A DNA stretch of 64,000 nt from positions 62,001 through 126,000 of the forward strand of contig NW_021163323.1 in assembly GCF_004324835.1 (NCBI RefSeq), in the 5' to 3' direction. The notes beneath the pieces were generated by a model. It did no database searches, was not told the origin of the DNA, and was given only the letters and a program-made list of their open reading frames with translations. Both the position numbers and the translations under genes were made by a program. How positions within the stretch are numbered: the first letter of the stretch is position 1; the number at the start of each line of letters is the position of its first letter. Origin of the DNA: Dendronephthya gigantea. Taxonomy: Eukaryota; Cnidaria; Anthozoa; Malacalcyonacea; Nephtheidae. Below, piece after piece: positions 22,640 to 34,445 of the stretch.

Positions 22640-23420
22640 AGCAGGGTTTTGTATTGATGGAGTATAATATAAGATTAGGAGGGTAAGATATATTAAAAGA
22701 CATGTAGGGAAGGGTCAAGGGTGTATGGAAGGGGGGACTATACAGGAGGTTAAATTGATAGAAGGTCTATTAGAGAAGAGGTATAAAGGGAAGGTTATAT
22801 TAGGAAGGGAGTATGGGGGAAGGGTTAGTTTAGAGAGTTATTTTAGAGGTGTATTATAGTCATGAGGGACATTCTACTAGGGAGGGGTATAAAGAGGGGG
22901 TTATTTTGGAGTTTTATTTAGAGACTGGAGTATTAGAGAAGTATATTAGAGAGGGGTATACTTACAGGGTGGGGTATAAAGAGTGGGTTATTTTAAGAGT
23001 ATTATTTAGAGACTGGAATATTAGAGAAGTATATATTAGAGAGAGGTATACTTATAGGGAGAGGTGCAGGAAAGGAGTTGTTAGAGTGTTAATTGGAGAA
23101 GGATATTAGAGAATAGGTGTAAGGGCACATTAATTGGGAGGGGCATGAAGGGGGAGTTGTTATAGGGGGTTAATCAGAGAGAGGGTTATTCCGTAAGAGA
23201 GAAATCCTACAAAGGAGGGGTATGTGGAAGGAATTGTTATAGATATAGAGTTAGTTCAAGAGAGGGTGGGAGCGAGATAAAGAAGGGTTAATTTAGAGTC
23301 AGGCACTTGGAGAGAGGGGTTTTTAAAGAAGATTGAGGTGTATTTGTGAGGGATATACTACGGAAAGGTATAAAGAAATAGTTATCACAGTGGGGATGGA
23401 TTGGAGGTATTTATTGATGG
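22640..23420. repeat. GA-rich VNTR in parkin intron 2, copy A
   Basis: Purine-rich + strand built on TATTAGAGAAGTATATTAGAG and GGGGTATAAAGAGGGGGTT motifs, with a loose period near 105 bp. On the coding strand it is a long pyrimidine tract. Confidence 0.6.
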
Positions 23421-25267
23421 TGTGTATTAAACCAGGAAGAACACTAAAAAGAGAATGGTCACATCATTGAGAGGTTTATGAAAGATCTTGTCACCACCTG
23501 ATTGTTGAGATTCACCATCTTCACCTTCGTCATCCTGTGTCAGTTTCACTTTCGTCAAACCATCATTCGCATTGTAAGTTGCATCAACTGAGATCTGACC
23601 AGATTTCTGAACAGCATGAATGACGCTGTGGTTCATCTCTGCATTCTATAAAAAAACACAGTTTCAGATCTCTGAATGCCAGACTGATTGTCAACTGACG
23701 GCAATTTAAAGACTGCTTTCCATTATGTTAACTTTGTCTGCATGGGTGAAACAGCCTTCAGAAAAATCTGCAGGTGCAGTTGTGACACGCCTCAAGAAAG
23801 AGAAGACAGCGCTATACCTAGAAGCTTAATTGACCTTTTTCATAATGACGTCAAATGCGGAAAGTCTGATGTTATATGAAGTTTCATTGGTTTGATAGTT
23901 TTGTGGAGCCAATCAAATTTCGTGTAACATCAGGTTTTCAGTGGTTGAGGTCAGTATAAGAAAGGTCTATTGTGGGCGTACATTCATATATTTGTTTATG
24001 CCCAACTTATTTCTTTTGTATGCTATTGTTCCTATCATATGTAAATATGAATGTACGAATATACACCCTTCAATTAAGCCCTCCAGCCACGGCACTGAGG
24101 CAAAGTTAATGTAATGAAAACCACCTTCAGGAATACAAATATTTCATGTTCTGAAACTTCACTTTCTGATGCAAGTTTAGAAAGCCAAGCAATTGAAAAA
24201 TGGTAAAAATTTGTAGATCTTTCACTCAAACTTGCTTTAAAATCACTGGCTACCATAAAAAAGCCAACCAGATTTCTCTCTTTTTTTTGAAAGCCTAGCT
24301 GTGAACAGATCATCTATTGCAGTCAACTATCCAGTATTTGCAAAGAAATTTAAAAAGATTTCACTGATGAGGTTATAGTGCTAAATAATCTCAAATCTCA
24401 GTGAATTATTTTGTAAATACATTCACAATGCTAGTTGGTTCACTTTTGAACCATATTCCAAGACACCTGAAGCCTGGCTACAATCTGAGAATTTTGAGAA
24501 TCATCTGAAAAATCCTGGAAACTGTCCATGAGTGAGAATTCACATAAGTTTGGGTCAGGTTTTAGTGGAGAAAGATGGTTTTGAAAAATGTCTTAAAGGA
24601 TCATTTTATCAAGATTCAGACACTGTGATATTCTGAGATGGACTGACTCAAGCAAGACAAGCTGTATCATAATCTATATCTGATTTACTATAACGAAGAT
24701 GGTCGCTTTAAACATCAAAATCCCGAACTAAAAAAAACCTCATTTATGAAATCATTTCAACATTTCACAGTAAAGCTTTCGTTATTTCTTTGAAAATTGT
24801 TATATAAATCACATTAAAAGCTTGATATTTTCCTAAAAATCACTCACCCCGAGTGTTAATTCATCGGGTAATTCTCGACCGGCAAAAATGATTTTAATTC
24901 CAGCAGTTTTGACATTTTTCTTGCGAGCAATTTCGTGTTTTAGTTGAGCGATTGTCCAGGATGGTTGAAAACGAAGGTTAAATGATTTGCCGTTGAAGTT
25001 TACGGTCACGTCGTGCGACATATTTCGCTAGAAAAGCTCGTGTATTTCCTTGCAATTGAGAGAAAATAATTCAAAATATTTTGCTTCAAAACGAAAGTTT
25101 GGAAACTGAAATGTTTGAAAATTGAAAGTTTAAAACGACGGTTGCTTCCACTTACCAAAACAAACTTCCTCTTTTTCCCTTGAAATTTCACTCCCTAGCA
25201 GTTTTCTGATCTCTTGGCACACTGGAATGTTCCGCGTTTTCTATGTTGGCAATCAATATAATTCCAG

Positions 25268-25370
25268 AGATTAGGTTAGGATTAGGGTTAAATTTAGGAT
25301 TAGGTTTAACCCTATTTAACAATAAACATAGGACCTAATCTTAACCCAAATCGTAACATAATCTCAAATA
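25268..25370. repeat. Telomere-like TTAGG/CCTAA foldback
   Basis: GATTAGGTTAGGATTAGGG is followed by TAACCCTA and CCTAATCTTAACCC in the opposite sense. It is degenerate, and a second copy lies at 25545-25640. Confidence 0.5.
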
Positions 25371-25544
25371 ACAATATTATTGTCTGACGGATAGTTTTTT
25401 TAACTCATTAACTGCCAAAACAAACTTCCTCTTTTTTCCTTGAAATTTCACTCCCTTGCAGTTTTCTGATCTCTTGGAACACTGGAATGTTTAGCGTTTT
25501 CGAAGTTGACAATATATGCGCAGAACGGACTTTACCTCATCTTT

Positions 25545-25640
25545 AAGATTAGGTTAGGATTAGGGTTAAAATTAGGAATGAGTCTCACCCTATTAAACTA
25601 TAAACCTAAAACATAATCTTAACCCAATTCCTAAGATAAT
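25545..25640. repeat. Telomere-like TTAGG/CCTAA foldback, second copy
   Basis: AAGATTAGGTTAGGATTAGG with opposing CACCCTATTAAAC and ATCTTAACCC. Confidence 0.5.
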
Positions 25641-25902
25641 CCCAAAGATTAAATTCGTGTATTTAGGATTTAGTGAACATGGAGTTTTATATTAAAAACT
25701 ATCGCAGCATCGTCAGCACTTTTGAAAGGTAAATTCGCATTTTAATAGAACAAGTTAAAGCTTTTAGAGTCGACTTAAATTACTGCAAAATAACATTTCT
25801 CTAAAATCTACTGAAAATATCAGAAAAAGGTTTCATTTGGCTCCAGCTCTCTCCGTCAGCTCGTAACATTTTCAAATTCATTTTTGGAAACACCGCATCA
25901 AA

Positions 25903-26254
25903 TTCCAGGAATTCCTGAGTCCTGACAGGAGAGCAGCGTTCTCACTTTTAAGGAAATTTTTGTCTTATTTCACCAAGAGGAAATTTTGATCTTATTTCAC
26001 CTTTTTAAGGAATTGTTTGAGGGTTTTTAAGGAATTGTTTGAGTTTTAACTAATATAAAACCAAAACAATTTTCCCGCCTTTTTAGTAAACTACACAAAC
26101 TACACTAGGTCCCAGGCTTCATATCTGGGAACCCGGAGATTTAAGGAAATTTTACTCAATCTGAGGAATTTTTGTCCTTAGTCTAAGGATTTCTAAACAA
26201 TAGGATGTGAGAGCCCTGCAGGAGAGGACGCGTCTTATGCAAATACTTTATAAG
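25903..26254 (+). promoter_or_regulatory. Type I promoter of gene 5, split by a MITE
   Basis: TTCCAGGAA (25903-25911) is separated from the octamer ATGCAAAT (a perfect match here) and TATAAG (26249-26254) by a 285-bp hAT-like insertion. In gene 9, the block counterpart, they are about 55 bp apart. Confidence 0.5.
25934..26218. mobile_element. hAT-like MITE, 285 bp
   Basis: Flanked by a perfect 8-bp duplication CAGGAGAG (25926-25933 and 26219-26226). The ends CAGCGTTCTCAC and GTGAGAGCCCTG are inverted repeats of the CAGGG type usual for hAT elements. Gene 9 preserves the empty site. It has no coding capacity. Confidence 0.8.
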
Positions 26255-26435
26255 GAAAAGATATTTGTCTTCATAAACTGATCATTTTGGAGAAGATTTC
26301 GAGAAAATACAAACACCGACTTCTCCAAGAACGAACACTGTATCTATATTCAGTCTATACAGCGAGGTTTATACTACAGAGCGACAAACAACACAGAACT
26401 TGCTTTATTATTACGACACAAGAACGACGTGAAAT

Positions 26436-28073
26436 ATGGCTTCATATATACAAGGTTACGATGAAGAAAGGTTTGTGGACAAAATAAATCAAAATTTTCA
26501 TTGTCAGATTTGCTTCAACGTCTTGAAAGAGCCGGTTATGTGTTCGAGAAACCAGCATTCTTTTTGCCGTTGTTGTATTACGAAACATCTGGAAAATTCT
26601 CAAACATGCCCAACGTGTGCTGATAAACTGACCGTAGAGACTTTGGCCGAACCTTCACGAATGGTAAAAGATTTTTTAAATGAATCAAAAATTCGTTGCG
26701 TTTACATCGACAGAGGTTGTCAAGAAGTTGTAGAAGTGCAGCATCTTGACCGCCATGAAGATACATGTGGATATACACCAGCCGTTTGTACAAACCAAGG
26801 CTGTGGTTTAATTGTCAACAAGCGTGATCTTATTCACCATGAAAGTGAAGTCTGTGAATTCCGAAAGTTGAAGTGTCACTCCTGCGGAGAAATAACGAAA
26901 ACCTTGGCAGATATGGACGAAAGAATGGCGAATATGGAAAAGAACATAGGGAAGAATAGTATAACAATTGAAACTAAAATAACAAATTTAGAGCGAAATG
27001 TTGCACGGAATATCGAGAAAAACACGGCAGATATAAAAGCAGATATGGAAGGAAAACACGAAGCGGTTAACAACAAAGTCGATGGATTGAAAACAGCTTT
27101 GGTCAGAGCTTTTGATGAAATGAAGGACGTTTTTATCACGATGGAGGGCAAGAAAGAAGAAAACACAAGAAAAGTAGGAAATAGACCAAGTGGTGATAAG
27201 GAAAATATAATTGTTGCTGGTGGAGGTTTTTTGAATGAGTCTGTAGAGATGTTTAACTGGCGTCAAAGAACATGGTCGCCATTACAATCAATGCCAAAGG
27301 ATCGTTGGGGAGCGACTTCATTTATTTATAACAATGATATGACTATAGCTGGGGGTTTCTGTGGTTTGTCTGGCATTGTTGATGATATGATTAGAATGAA
27401 TATTGACCCAAACCCTGATCTCTCAACACACTGGAGTGACTGTCCTGTTAAACTACCTGATAAGTTGAAATACCACAGCAGTGTGCTGTATAATGATCAG
27501 TTGATAGTCTCTGGAGGTGATAATGAAAATGTTTCATCTGACCTGATCAGAGCAGTCCAGCTTGTTCCTCCCTATACTGTGAAGACCTTATCAAGAATGC
27601 CAGAACCAAGACAAGATCACAGCATGGAAATATTTGATGATAAATTGTTCATAGTTGGTGGAAGAACAACTGGTAGACACAAAGACAACCTCAGCAGTGT
27701 TGTACTGTACGATATAAAGAAGAATGAGCTGAAACAGTTGTCACCACTGCCGTATGAAGTGAATCACATGGCAACTGTGAGATGGGGAAACAACATTGTT
27801 GTTATTGGTGGCGTTGACAAACATGGCAAGACATTAGATACAGTTATCATTTACAATGTCAAGACAGAACAAAGTCACATGCTGCCATCAATGAGATGTG
27901 AGAGGTATGGATGTACTGCAGTTGTTATTGAAAACAACATTGTAGTCCTGGGAGGGCGTGGTGAAGATGGATACCTGAAATCAGTTGAATGTTTCAACTT
28001 TGAAAGGTATTCTTGGGAAGAACTTCCAGAAATGTCTAAAGCAAGATGCTCGCACACTGCTGTTGTTGTGTGA
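26436..28073 (+). CDS. RING-TRAF-coiled coil-Kelch protein, gene 5
   Basis: 545 residues, complete. N-terminus FVDKINQNFHCQIC. RING and TRAF ligands are all kept; CADKLTVE replaces CADELTVE. Residues after the GG pairs are GFLNE, FCGLSG, DNENV, RTTGRH, V and RGEDGY, so the first loop is one residue longer than in most copies. VNHMAT replaces VSxMAT in blade 5. Poly(A) signal at 28302. Parkin copy A is head to head upstream. Confidence 0.95.
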   Translation: MASYIQGYDEERFVDKINQNFHCQICFNVLKEPVMCSRNQHSFCRCCITKHLENSQTCPTCADKLTVETLAEPSRMVKDFLNESKIRCVYIDRGCQEVVEVQHLDRHEDTCGYTPAVCTNQGCGLIVNKRDLIHHESEVCEFRKLKCHSCGEITKTLADMDERMANMEKNIGKNSITIETKITNLERNVARNIEKNTADIKADMEGKHEAVNNKVDGLKTALVRAFDEMKDVFITMEGKKEENTRKVGNRPSGDKENIIVAGGGFLNESVEMFNWRQRTWSPLQSMPKDRWGATSFIYNNDMTIAGGFCGLSGIVDDMIRMNIDPNPDLSTHWSDCPVKLPDKLKYHSSVLYNDQLIVSGGDNENVSSDLIRAVQLVPPYTVKTLSRMPEPRQDHSMEIFDDKLFIVGGRTTGRHKDNLSSVVLYDIKKNELKQLSPLPYEVNHMATVRWGNNIVVIGGVDKHGKTLDTVIIYNVKTEQSHMLPSMRCERYGCTAVVIENNIVVLGGRGEDGYLKSVECFNFERYSWEELPEMSKARCSHTAVVV

Positions 28074-28329
28074 ACAATATGTAAGGTATTAAGTGAAAAC
28101 TCCTATCATATTATGAACATTTGAAATGAACTATAAGATTTTCACAAAGTAATAGAAATAGATTGTAGCATTCTAAGTTGATTGTCAGACATATACTGAT
28201 TTGTATTTTTGTGATTAAATTTAAATTGAGTCAGTTCTTAGAACAATAATAAATCTTTGAAATAGATATTTTCATTGAGGAAGGTTTAAAATGAAACACC
28301 AAATAAAACATTTATAATAAGCTTTTCTG

Positions 28330-28510
28330 TTTCTCCCACCTGGGTCCCCCCCCCCTCCAAGCTAGGTTTTTTCACCCTCCTCCCACTTAGGTTTTTTCAG
28401 CCACAACCTCACCCATCCCACCTGCATTCTTCTGCCCCAGCCCCCCTACCACATAGGTTTTTCAGCCACAACCCAATGCCTCCCCACCTGGGTTCTTCTG
28501 CCATGGTCCC
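28330..28510. repeat. CT-rich VNTR, 3' flank of gene 5
   Basis: About six imperfect C-rich units, among the longest of the series. Confidence 0.6.
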
Positions 28511-28751
28511 CCAGACCAAGAATCCTAACTGAGCCTCTGCCTCAAGAAATAGCTCAGTTACCTATTTTAAATATCAGCCTGTCTGTAAATGATGTCTGTG
28601 TCTGTCAGACTGCCACAAACCAAGTCATATTTTAAAATTTAACAATTAACAAGATTTGGAGAGATAGTTTTACTCTTTATTAAAACAAAACCCTGATTAA
28701 CTAATATAAATTGGTTTGTCAACTAAAATAAAATTCTTGTTTCAAGTTTGC

Positions 28752-29013
28752 TCACAGATTGTTTTGTAATTTCACGTTTTTTATGGTATCCTTGAAGGCT
28801 TTTAGTACAAGATTTACATTATCTTTTGTACTGTTCAACCCCATCAGACCAACACGCCATATCTGAAAAATTTCACGACAAAAAGTAAGGTTTTTCACAG
28901 GGAAAAAATTTACGATTATGAAGGGAATATCTGCGAATATGGAGAAGAAAATTGTGAATATGGATACCTTTCCAGCAGATCTTCCAAGACCACCTGAAAT
29001 ATCCATTTTATAT
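28752..29013 (-). pseudogene. AGXT-like last two exons, unit 5
   Basis: Exons 28968-29013 and 28752-28862. The tail reads KAFKDTIKNVKLQNNL, where other copies have KAFKDAMENVKLQNNL. The intron between the exons is also open in frame here, so the two can be read as one 84-codon frame. Confidence 0.65.
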
Positions 29014-29136
29014 CTGAAAAAGAAATTGATTATTCAATTTTAACACTTTCCTCTTTACTGGACCTCTAATAATCACCCCCCTGTAAGTATTAAAAATGGG
29101 GTTGTTAGCAGGGGGGGACTCTTTCCCAAGATTCAT

Positions 29137-29240
29137 CACTCAGCAAGTACCGTTAATGGAATTTCCACCCCCCTGCCCATATTAAAAATGACGCTAGTAG
29201 CAGGGGGGTGATTGCCTCCATTTACAGTACTTGCTGAGTG
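29137..29240. repeat. GC-rich foldback hairpin, unit 5
   Basis: Well-kept copy, with arms CACTCAGCAAGTAC and GTACTTGCTGAGTG. Confidence 0.7.
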
Positions 29241-29454
29241 GATGAACCACTTATGCAAAAAACTATGGAGTTGTTCTTGTGATAGGTATTCTGTGCCTAC
29301 ACTTTCTTTTATTTTTATTGTATTTTTATGTTTACTTGAAAGCACGACATGAAATTACCATTTAGACCTAACCCGGGGGGTGACGGGAGTCAATGACCAA
29401 ATTCATTACTCATTCTGTTTCGAGAAATGCATTATAGTTTAAAATTAAGTTTAG

Positions 29455-30123
29455 CCGAATTCATATTAGAGGCGGGAAACTTGTCTTACAAGGTCAGGAA
29501 AACAGGAAACTCGTTTTACAGGGGAAACTCCTCTTGGAAACTTATCTTAGACGGGAAACTCGTCTGATGTGAATCAGGCCACAGACGGGTTTCTCGTCAG
29601 AATTTTCCCGCCTAACTTTCCCGTCTAAACAAACGGTTAATTTGAACGGGAATCCTTCTGGACGAAACTCGTCTTAAATTCGCATTTAGACGGATAAATC
29701 AGACGAGTTTCTGAAATATCAACACGGTCAAGGACGGAACAAGGGTAAAGCCCGCCGCACAAGAGAGCTATCAGCTGAGCTAACGACCTCGCGAGGCAGT
29801 TAACTCAGCCTGAAAACTATCCGCACACGATAGAAACTTGCCTCTCGAGGCGAATTCCTCACGAAAAACTATCCGCACACGAGAGTAACTTGCTGAGCTA
29901 ACAGCCTCGCGAGGTCTTTACCTCAGCTACCAGCTCTCGTGTGAGGCGTGCTTAACTGAGAAAATAAACAAAATTATTATCGTAATAATCACGATACCCT
30001 TTTTAGCATTACCCGACCCATCACACGTGTAAATTTTATATCCATTCCAAGTCATATTAAGACGGGTTTTTACCATCAACTTTCCTGTCTAAGATGAATT
30101 TCCCGTGCCTAATATGAATTTGG
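29455..30123. mobile_element. Inverted-repeat MITE, unit 5
   Basis: Full-length copy with small deletions in the GGGAAACTCGTC motifs. Confidence 0.65.
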
Positions 30124-30226
30124 TTGTTAATGTGAGAGAGATGATACCTTCGGCTTCTCCGCTTCCTTGAATATACAATCCATTGTTATATGGTTTGTTG
30201 TTGTTTGAATAAGAACGTGATTTTCG

Positions 30227-30654
30227 TCAAATCTTCGCAGCAAATGGTGTGATGACAGAACTCTCTGGTGTGCAAATTATGTCGACATCATTGTGTGTAC
30301 GAGAACTCTGTATAATGATAAATTCACGTTAATTTAATTGTTTTGTAAGATTATAAGAATATTATCGATTCGCTGTGTTGCTACTAGGTTACATCTGGTC
30401 TTACCTTGGTGTTCCGAAATCACCACTAGCCTGACTGTCACATTCACGGATTAAATTTCTACCATTTGAGCTGCAAAGCTGAGCAAGTTTAAAACATTCA
30501 ACCGCAATATCTAGAAAAATAAATCCAGAAAAATACGATGAGGAATAACGAAGTGATACTTGAGAATTCTATGAACAAAGATATATATCACAATATGTAT
30601 TCCAGTACCTGCAAAGACTAGGAATATAACAACGATCTTAACAACTCCAAACAT
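30227..30654 (-). pseudogene. LECT2-like fragment, unit 5
   Basis: Same exons. SQGCGDFG has become SQASGDFG, which loses a cysteine, and THNGVDI has become THNDVDI. The stop after AAKI is shared. Confidence 0.6.
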
Positions 30655-30950
30655 CTTTGATCTGCTAAAATTTAATCTTCTAGATTGAAATGGCTTTTCA
30701 TCAATATAATGACCGCACTTATACAGGATGTTTAAAAAAACGCAAAACTTAATATTTATGAATATTTTGATACGCTATACGATCTTTTGTGATCAAAACG
30801 AAAGTGAATTTCATGAACACTTTGAAGTTGCGTTTTTCTTATTCACCACAGCTGTAGATCAATCCACAAGATATCCTGAACCATTTGTGTGTTGATGAAG
30901 ATTCATTTAGATTGGAATACTATTGCACCGCGAAAATATTCAACTTGACT

Positions 30951-31087
30951 TAGACAGAGTAAAATACTAAAGTAGGTCACATCTGGGTGCATTGCAAGCT
31001 AATGGGTTAACAAGAGACACTCACAGATGGTTTTCTTAACTTATTAACTGACAGTATTCTTCCACTGATGAGTAAAATCATCTGACA
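30951..31087 (+). repeat. 138-bp minisatellite, one copy
   Basis: A single unit upstream of gene 6. Confidence 0.85.
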
Positions 31088-31237
31088 CGATTAGGAAAAA
31101 TCTAGGTTCATAATGCTGGACCATGCAGTTTGACCCATTCACTTGGCATACATAGCTCAGTATGTTATACTCCAGTTCCAGTTCACTCTCTCAGCTTGCG
31201 ATATTTTTTAATTTATCTGTGGAAACACCGCAGCAAA

Positions 31238-31289
31238 TTCCAAGAATTCCTGACAGCAAATGATGCATTTTATGCCAACACTTTATAAG
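31238..31289 (+). promoter_or_regulatory. Type I core promoter of gene 6
   Basis: TTCCAAGAA (31238-31246) and TATAAG (31284-31289) are kept. The octamer is altered to TATGCCAACA. Confidence 0.45.
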
Positions 31290-31470
31290 GAAGAGATATT
31301 TGTCTTCATAAACTGATCATTTTGGAGAAGATTTTGAGAAAATATTAACACAGATATCCTCAAAAACGAACACTGTATGTATATTCAGTCTATACAGCGA
31401 GGTTTATACTACAGAGCGACAAACAACACAGAACTTGCTTTATTATTACGACACAAGAACGACGTGAAAT

Positions 31471-33084
31471 ATGGCTTCATATATACAAGGCTACGATGAA
31501 GAACGCTTCGAGACCAAAGTCAGTCAAAATTTCCTTTGTCAGATTTGCTTCAATGTCTTGAAAGAGCCTGTCCTGTGTCCGACAAACCAACATTGTTTTT
31601 GCCGTTGTTGTATTACGAAACATCTGGAAAATTCTCTAACATGTCCAACGTGTGCTGATGAACTGACCGTAGAGACTTTGACCGAACCAAATAGAATGGT
31701 AAAAGATGTGATAAATGAGTTAAAAATTCGTTGCAATTACATCGACAGAGGTTGTCAAGAAGTTGTAGAATTACAGCATCTTCACCGCCATGAAGATACA
31801 TGTGGATATACACCAGCCGTTTGTACAAACCAAGGCTGTGGTTTAATTGTCAACAAGCGTGATCTTATTCACCATGAAAGTGAAGTCTGTGAATTCCGAA
31901 AGTTGAAGTGTCACTCGTGCGGAGAAATGACGAAAACTTTGGCAGATATCGAGGAAAGAATGGCGAATATCGAGAATAATAATAAAACAATTGAAACTAA
32001 TATTACAAATTTAGAAAAAATATGGCGAAAATACCACAGTCGCAGATTTAAAAGCAGATATGGAAGAAAAACACGAAGCGGTTAACAACAAAGTCGATGG
32101 ATTGAAAACAGCTTTGGTCAGAGCTTTTGATGAAATGAAGGACGTTCTTATCACGATGGAGGGCAAGATAGAAGAAAACACAAGAAAAGTAATAAATAGA
32201 CCAAGTGGTGATAAGGAAAATATAATTGTTGCTGGAGGTTTATTCAATGAGTCTGTAAAGATGTTTAACTGGCGTCAAAGAACATGGTCGCCATTACAAT
32301 CAATGCCAAAGTATCGTTATGGAGCGACTTCATTTATTTATAACAATCATATGACTATAGCTGGGGGTTGCTGTGGTGGGTCTGGCAATGTTGATGATAT
32401 GATTAGAATAAATATTGACCCAAACCCTGATCTCTCAACACACTGGAGTGACTGTCCTGTTAAACTACCTGATAAATTAATTTCCACAGCAGTGTGCTGT
32501 ATAATGATCAGTTGATAGTCTCTGGAGGTGATAATGGAAATGGTTCATCTGACTTGATCAGAGCAGTCCAGCTTGTTCTTCCCTATACTGTGAAGACCTT
32601 ATCAAGAATGCTAGGACCAAGACAACGTCACAGCATGGAAATATTTGATGATAATTTGTTGATAGTTGGTGGAAGTACAACTGGCTATCACAAAGACAAC
32701 CTCAGCAGTGTCGTACTGTACGATATAAAGAAGAATGAGCTGAAACAGTTGTCACCACTGCCGTATGAAGTGAGTGATACGGCAACTGTGAGATGGGGAG
32801 ACAACATTGTTGTTATTGGTGGTGCTGACAAACATCGCAAGCCATTAGATAAAGTTATCATTTACAATGTCAAGACAGAACAAAGTCACATGCTGCCATC
32901 AATGAGATGTAAGAGGAAGGGATGTACTGCAGTTGTTATTGAAAACAACATTGTAGTCCTGGGAGGAACTGGTGGGCAAGGAGACCTAAAATCAGTTGAA
33001 GGTTTCAACTTTGAAAGGTATTCTTGGGAAGAACTTCCAGAAATGTCTAAAGCAAGATGGCAGCACACTGCTGTTGTTGTGTGA
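31471..33084 (+). pseudogene. RING-TRAF-coiled coil-Kelch gene 6, frameshifted
   Basis: Three overlapping frames (31471-32085, 32060-32515, 32494-33084) cover the whole family domain order. The first shift lies in the coil at an A-run (about 31993-32025). The second is at the blade 3 loop, where KLKYHSSV should be (about 32476). The RING belongs to a separate class with gene 10: FETKVSQNFLCQIC and VLCPTNQHCF. Residues after the GG pairs are LFNE, CCGGSG, DNGNG, STTGYH, A and TGGQGD. As it stands it would give a 204-residue RING-TRAF protein. Confidence 0.85.
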
Positions 33085-33353
33085 ACAATATGTAAGGTAT
33101 TAAGTGAAAACTCGTGACATATTATGAACAATTGAAATGAACTATAAGATTTTCACAAAGTTATAGAAATAGATTGTAGCATTCTAAGTTGATTGTCAGA
33201 CATATACTGATTTGTGTTTTTGTGACTGAATTTAAATTGAGTCAGTTCTTAGAATTATATATTAAAGAGCAATAACAAATCTTTAAAATAGATATTTTCA
33301 CTGAGGAAGGTTTAAAATGAATCACCAAATAAAACATTTGAAATAAGCTTTCT

Positions 33354-33423
33354 GCACCCCTCCCACCTAGGTCTTTCAGCCACAACCCACCCCTCCCCAC
33401 CTGGGTTCTTCTGCCCAGGTTCC
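33354..33423. repeat. CT-rich VNTR, 3' flank of gene 6
   Basis: Two to three C-rich units, followed directly by a MITE. Confidence 0.5.
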
Positions 33424-33430
33424 CCAGACC

Positions 33431-33818
33431 ACAGAGCATACAGAGGTTTGACTTGGCATTAATTATGCGTTCCTAGCGGCCATGTTGTTAGCCAGTGCGC
33501 TAAAGAGAGGCCCTATCCCCCCCGAACATTATAAATAGCCATCGCTATATAAATAAACAGATCGTTCCCACTTGTATACTCTTCTATACTCTTCTAAAGG
33601 ATAAGAACTAACAAAATCTGGTTTTGAGAAAAAAATTGAGCAACGTTTTTGTCAAAAATACGATTTTCCAGATAGTTCTGTCTCGGCTGTTTATATTCCA
33701 TTATGTGTTCAAGCCGCTATATGCATGATTTCCCGGGGGGAGAAGGCCTCTCTTGAGCGCACTGGCTAAGCGAGGGGTACGCAAAATTAACGGCAGTGAA
33801 ACCTCTGTATGCTCTGTG
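33431..33818. mobile_element. hAT-like MITE, 388 bp
   Basis: A perfect 8-bp duplication CCCAGACC (33423-33430 and 33819-33826) flanks the inverted ends ACAGAGCATACAGAGGTTT and AAACCTCTGTATGCTCTGT. Other units have the empty site CCCAGACCAAGAATCC. There is no coding capacity. Confidence 0.8.
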
Positions 33819-34060
33819 CCCAGACCAAGAATCCTAACTGAACCTCTGCCTGAAGAAATAGCTCAGTTACCTATTTTAAATATCAGCCTGTCTGTAAATG
33901 ATGTCTGTGTCTGTCAGACTGCCACAGACCAAGTCATATTTTAAAATTTAACAATTAACAAGATTTGGGGAGATAGTTTTACTCTTTATTAAAACAGAAC
34001 CCCGATTAACTAATATAAATTGGTTTGTCAACTAAAATAAAATTCTTGTTTCAAGTTTGC

Positions 34061-34322
34061 TCACAGTTTGTTTTGTAATTTCACGTTTTCCATCGCGTCC
34101 TTGAAGGCTTTTAATACAAGATTTACATTATCTTTTGTACTGTTCAACCCAATCAGACCAACACGCCATATTTGAAAAATTTCATGACAAAAAGTAAGGT
34201 TTTTCACAGGGAAAAAATTTACGATTATGGAGCGAATATCTGCGAATATGGAGAAGAAAATTGTGAATATGGATACCTTTCCAGCAGATCTTCCAAGACC
34301 ACCTGAAATATCCATTTTATAT
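34061..34322 (-). pseudogene. AGXT-like last two exons, unit 6, acceptor lost
   Basis: Exons 34277-34322 and 34061-34171. The acceptor before the last exon has changed from CAG to CAA, and the C-terminus reads KLQNKL. Confidence 0.65.
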
Positions 34323-34445
34323 CTGAAAAAGAAATTGATTATTCAATTTTAACACTCTCCCTCTTTACTGGACTTCGATGAATCACCCCCCTGCAAGTAT
34401 TCAAAATGGGGTTGTTGGCAGGGGGTAGTCCTTCCCAAAATTCAT

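Larger units (their letters stand above)
22005..25021 (-). pseudogene. PRKN: Parkin 5' half, copy A (UBL, linker, RING0)
   Basis: Exons: 24848-25021 (MSHDVTVNFNGKSF to LTLG), 23498-23645 (NAEMNHSVIHAVQKSG to QQS), 22473-22582 (FFFVYCKTCKKLTQGKLRC), 22221-22307 (GPNGWDDVLTKGHMQGQC) and part of a fifth, 22005 to about 22063 (LKSNIRNIPCIKCSETS). All junctions have GT-AG and fitting phases. Human parkin has QQSIVHIVQ, FYVYCKGPCQ, GPSCWDDVLIPNRMSGEC and NSRNITCITC at these places. The PINK1 site Ser65 falls at residue 65 here. Parkin is a mitophagy RBR ubiquitin ligase, but RING1, IBR and RING2 are absent and the start of exon 5 is replaced by minisatellite. Exons 1-4 are open. Confidence 0.85.
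25022..25902. other. Head-to-head intergenic region, parkin copy A and gene 5
   Basis: About 0.9 kb with no gene. It has no TATA box for parkin that I can see. It holds two telomere-like blocks (25268-25370 and 25545-25640), and between them a duplicated AAACAAACTTCCTCTTT to CACTGGAATGTT segment (25155-25250 and 25420-25495). Confidence 0.5.

Noticed and set aside
22849-23109. + strand frame in the GA-rich tract (REGYTYRVGYKEWVILRVLF)
   Set aside because: Low-complexity repeat translated by chance; length and frame differ in the parkin B and C introns.
24074-24313. Minus-strand frame in parkin intron 1 copy A
   Set aside because: No phased splice sites and no match to parkin; copy B lacks the segment because its intron is shorter there.
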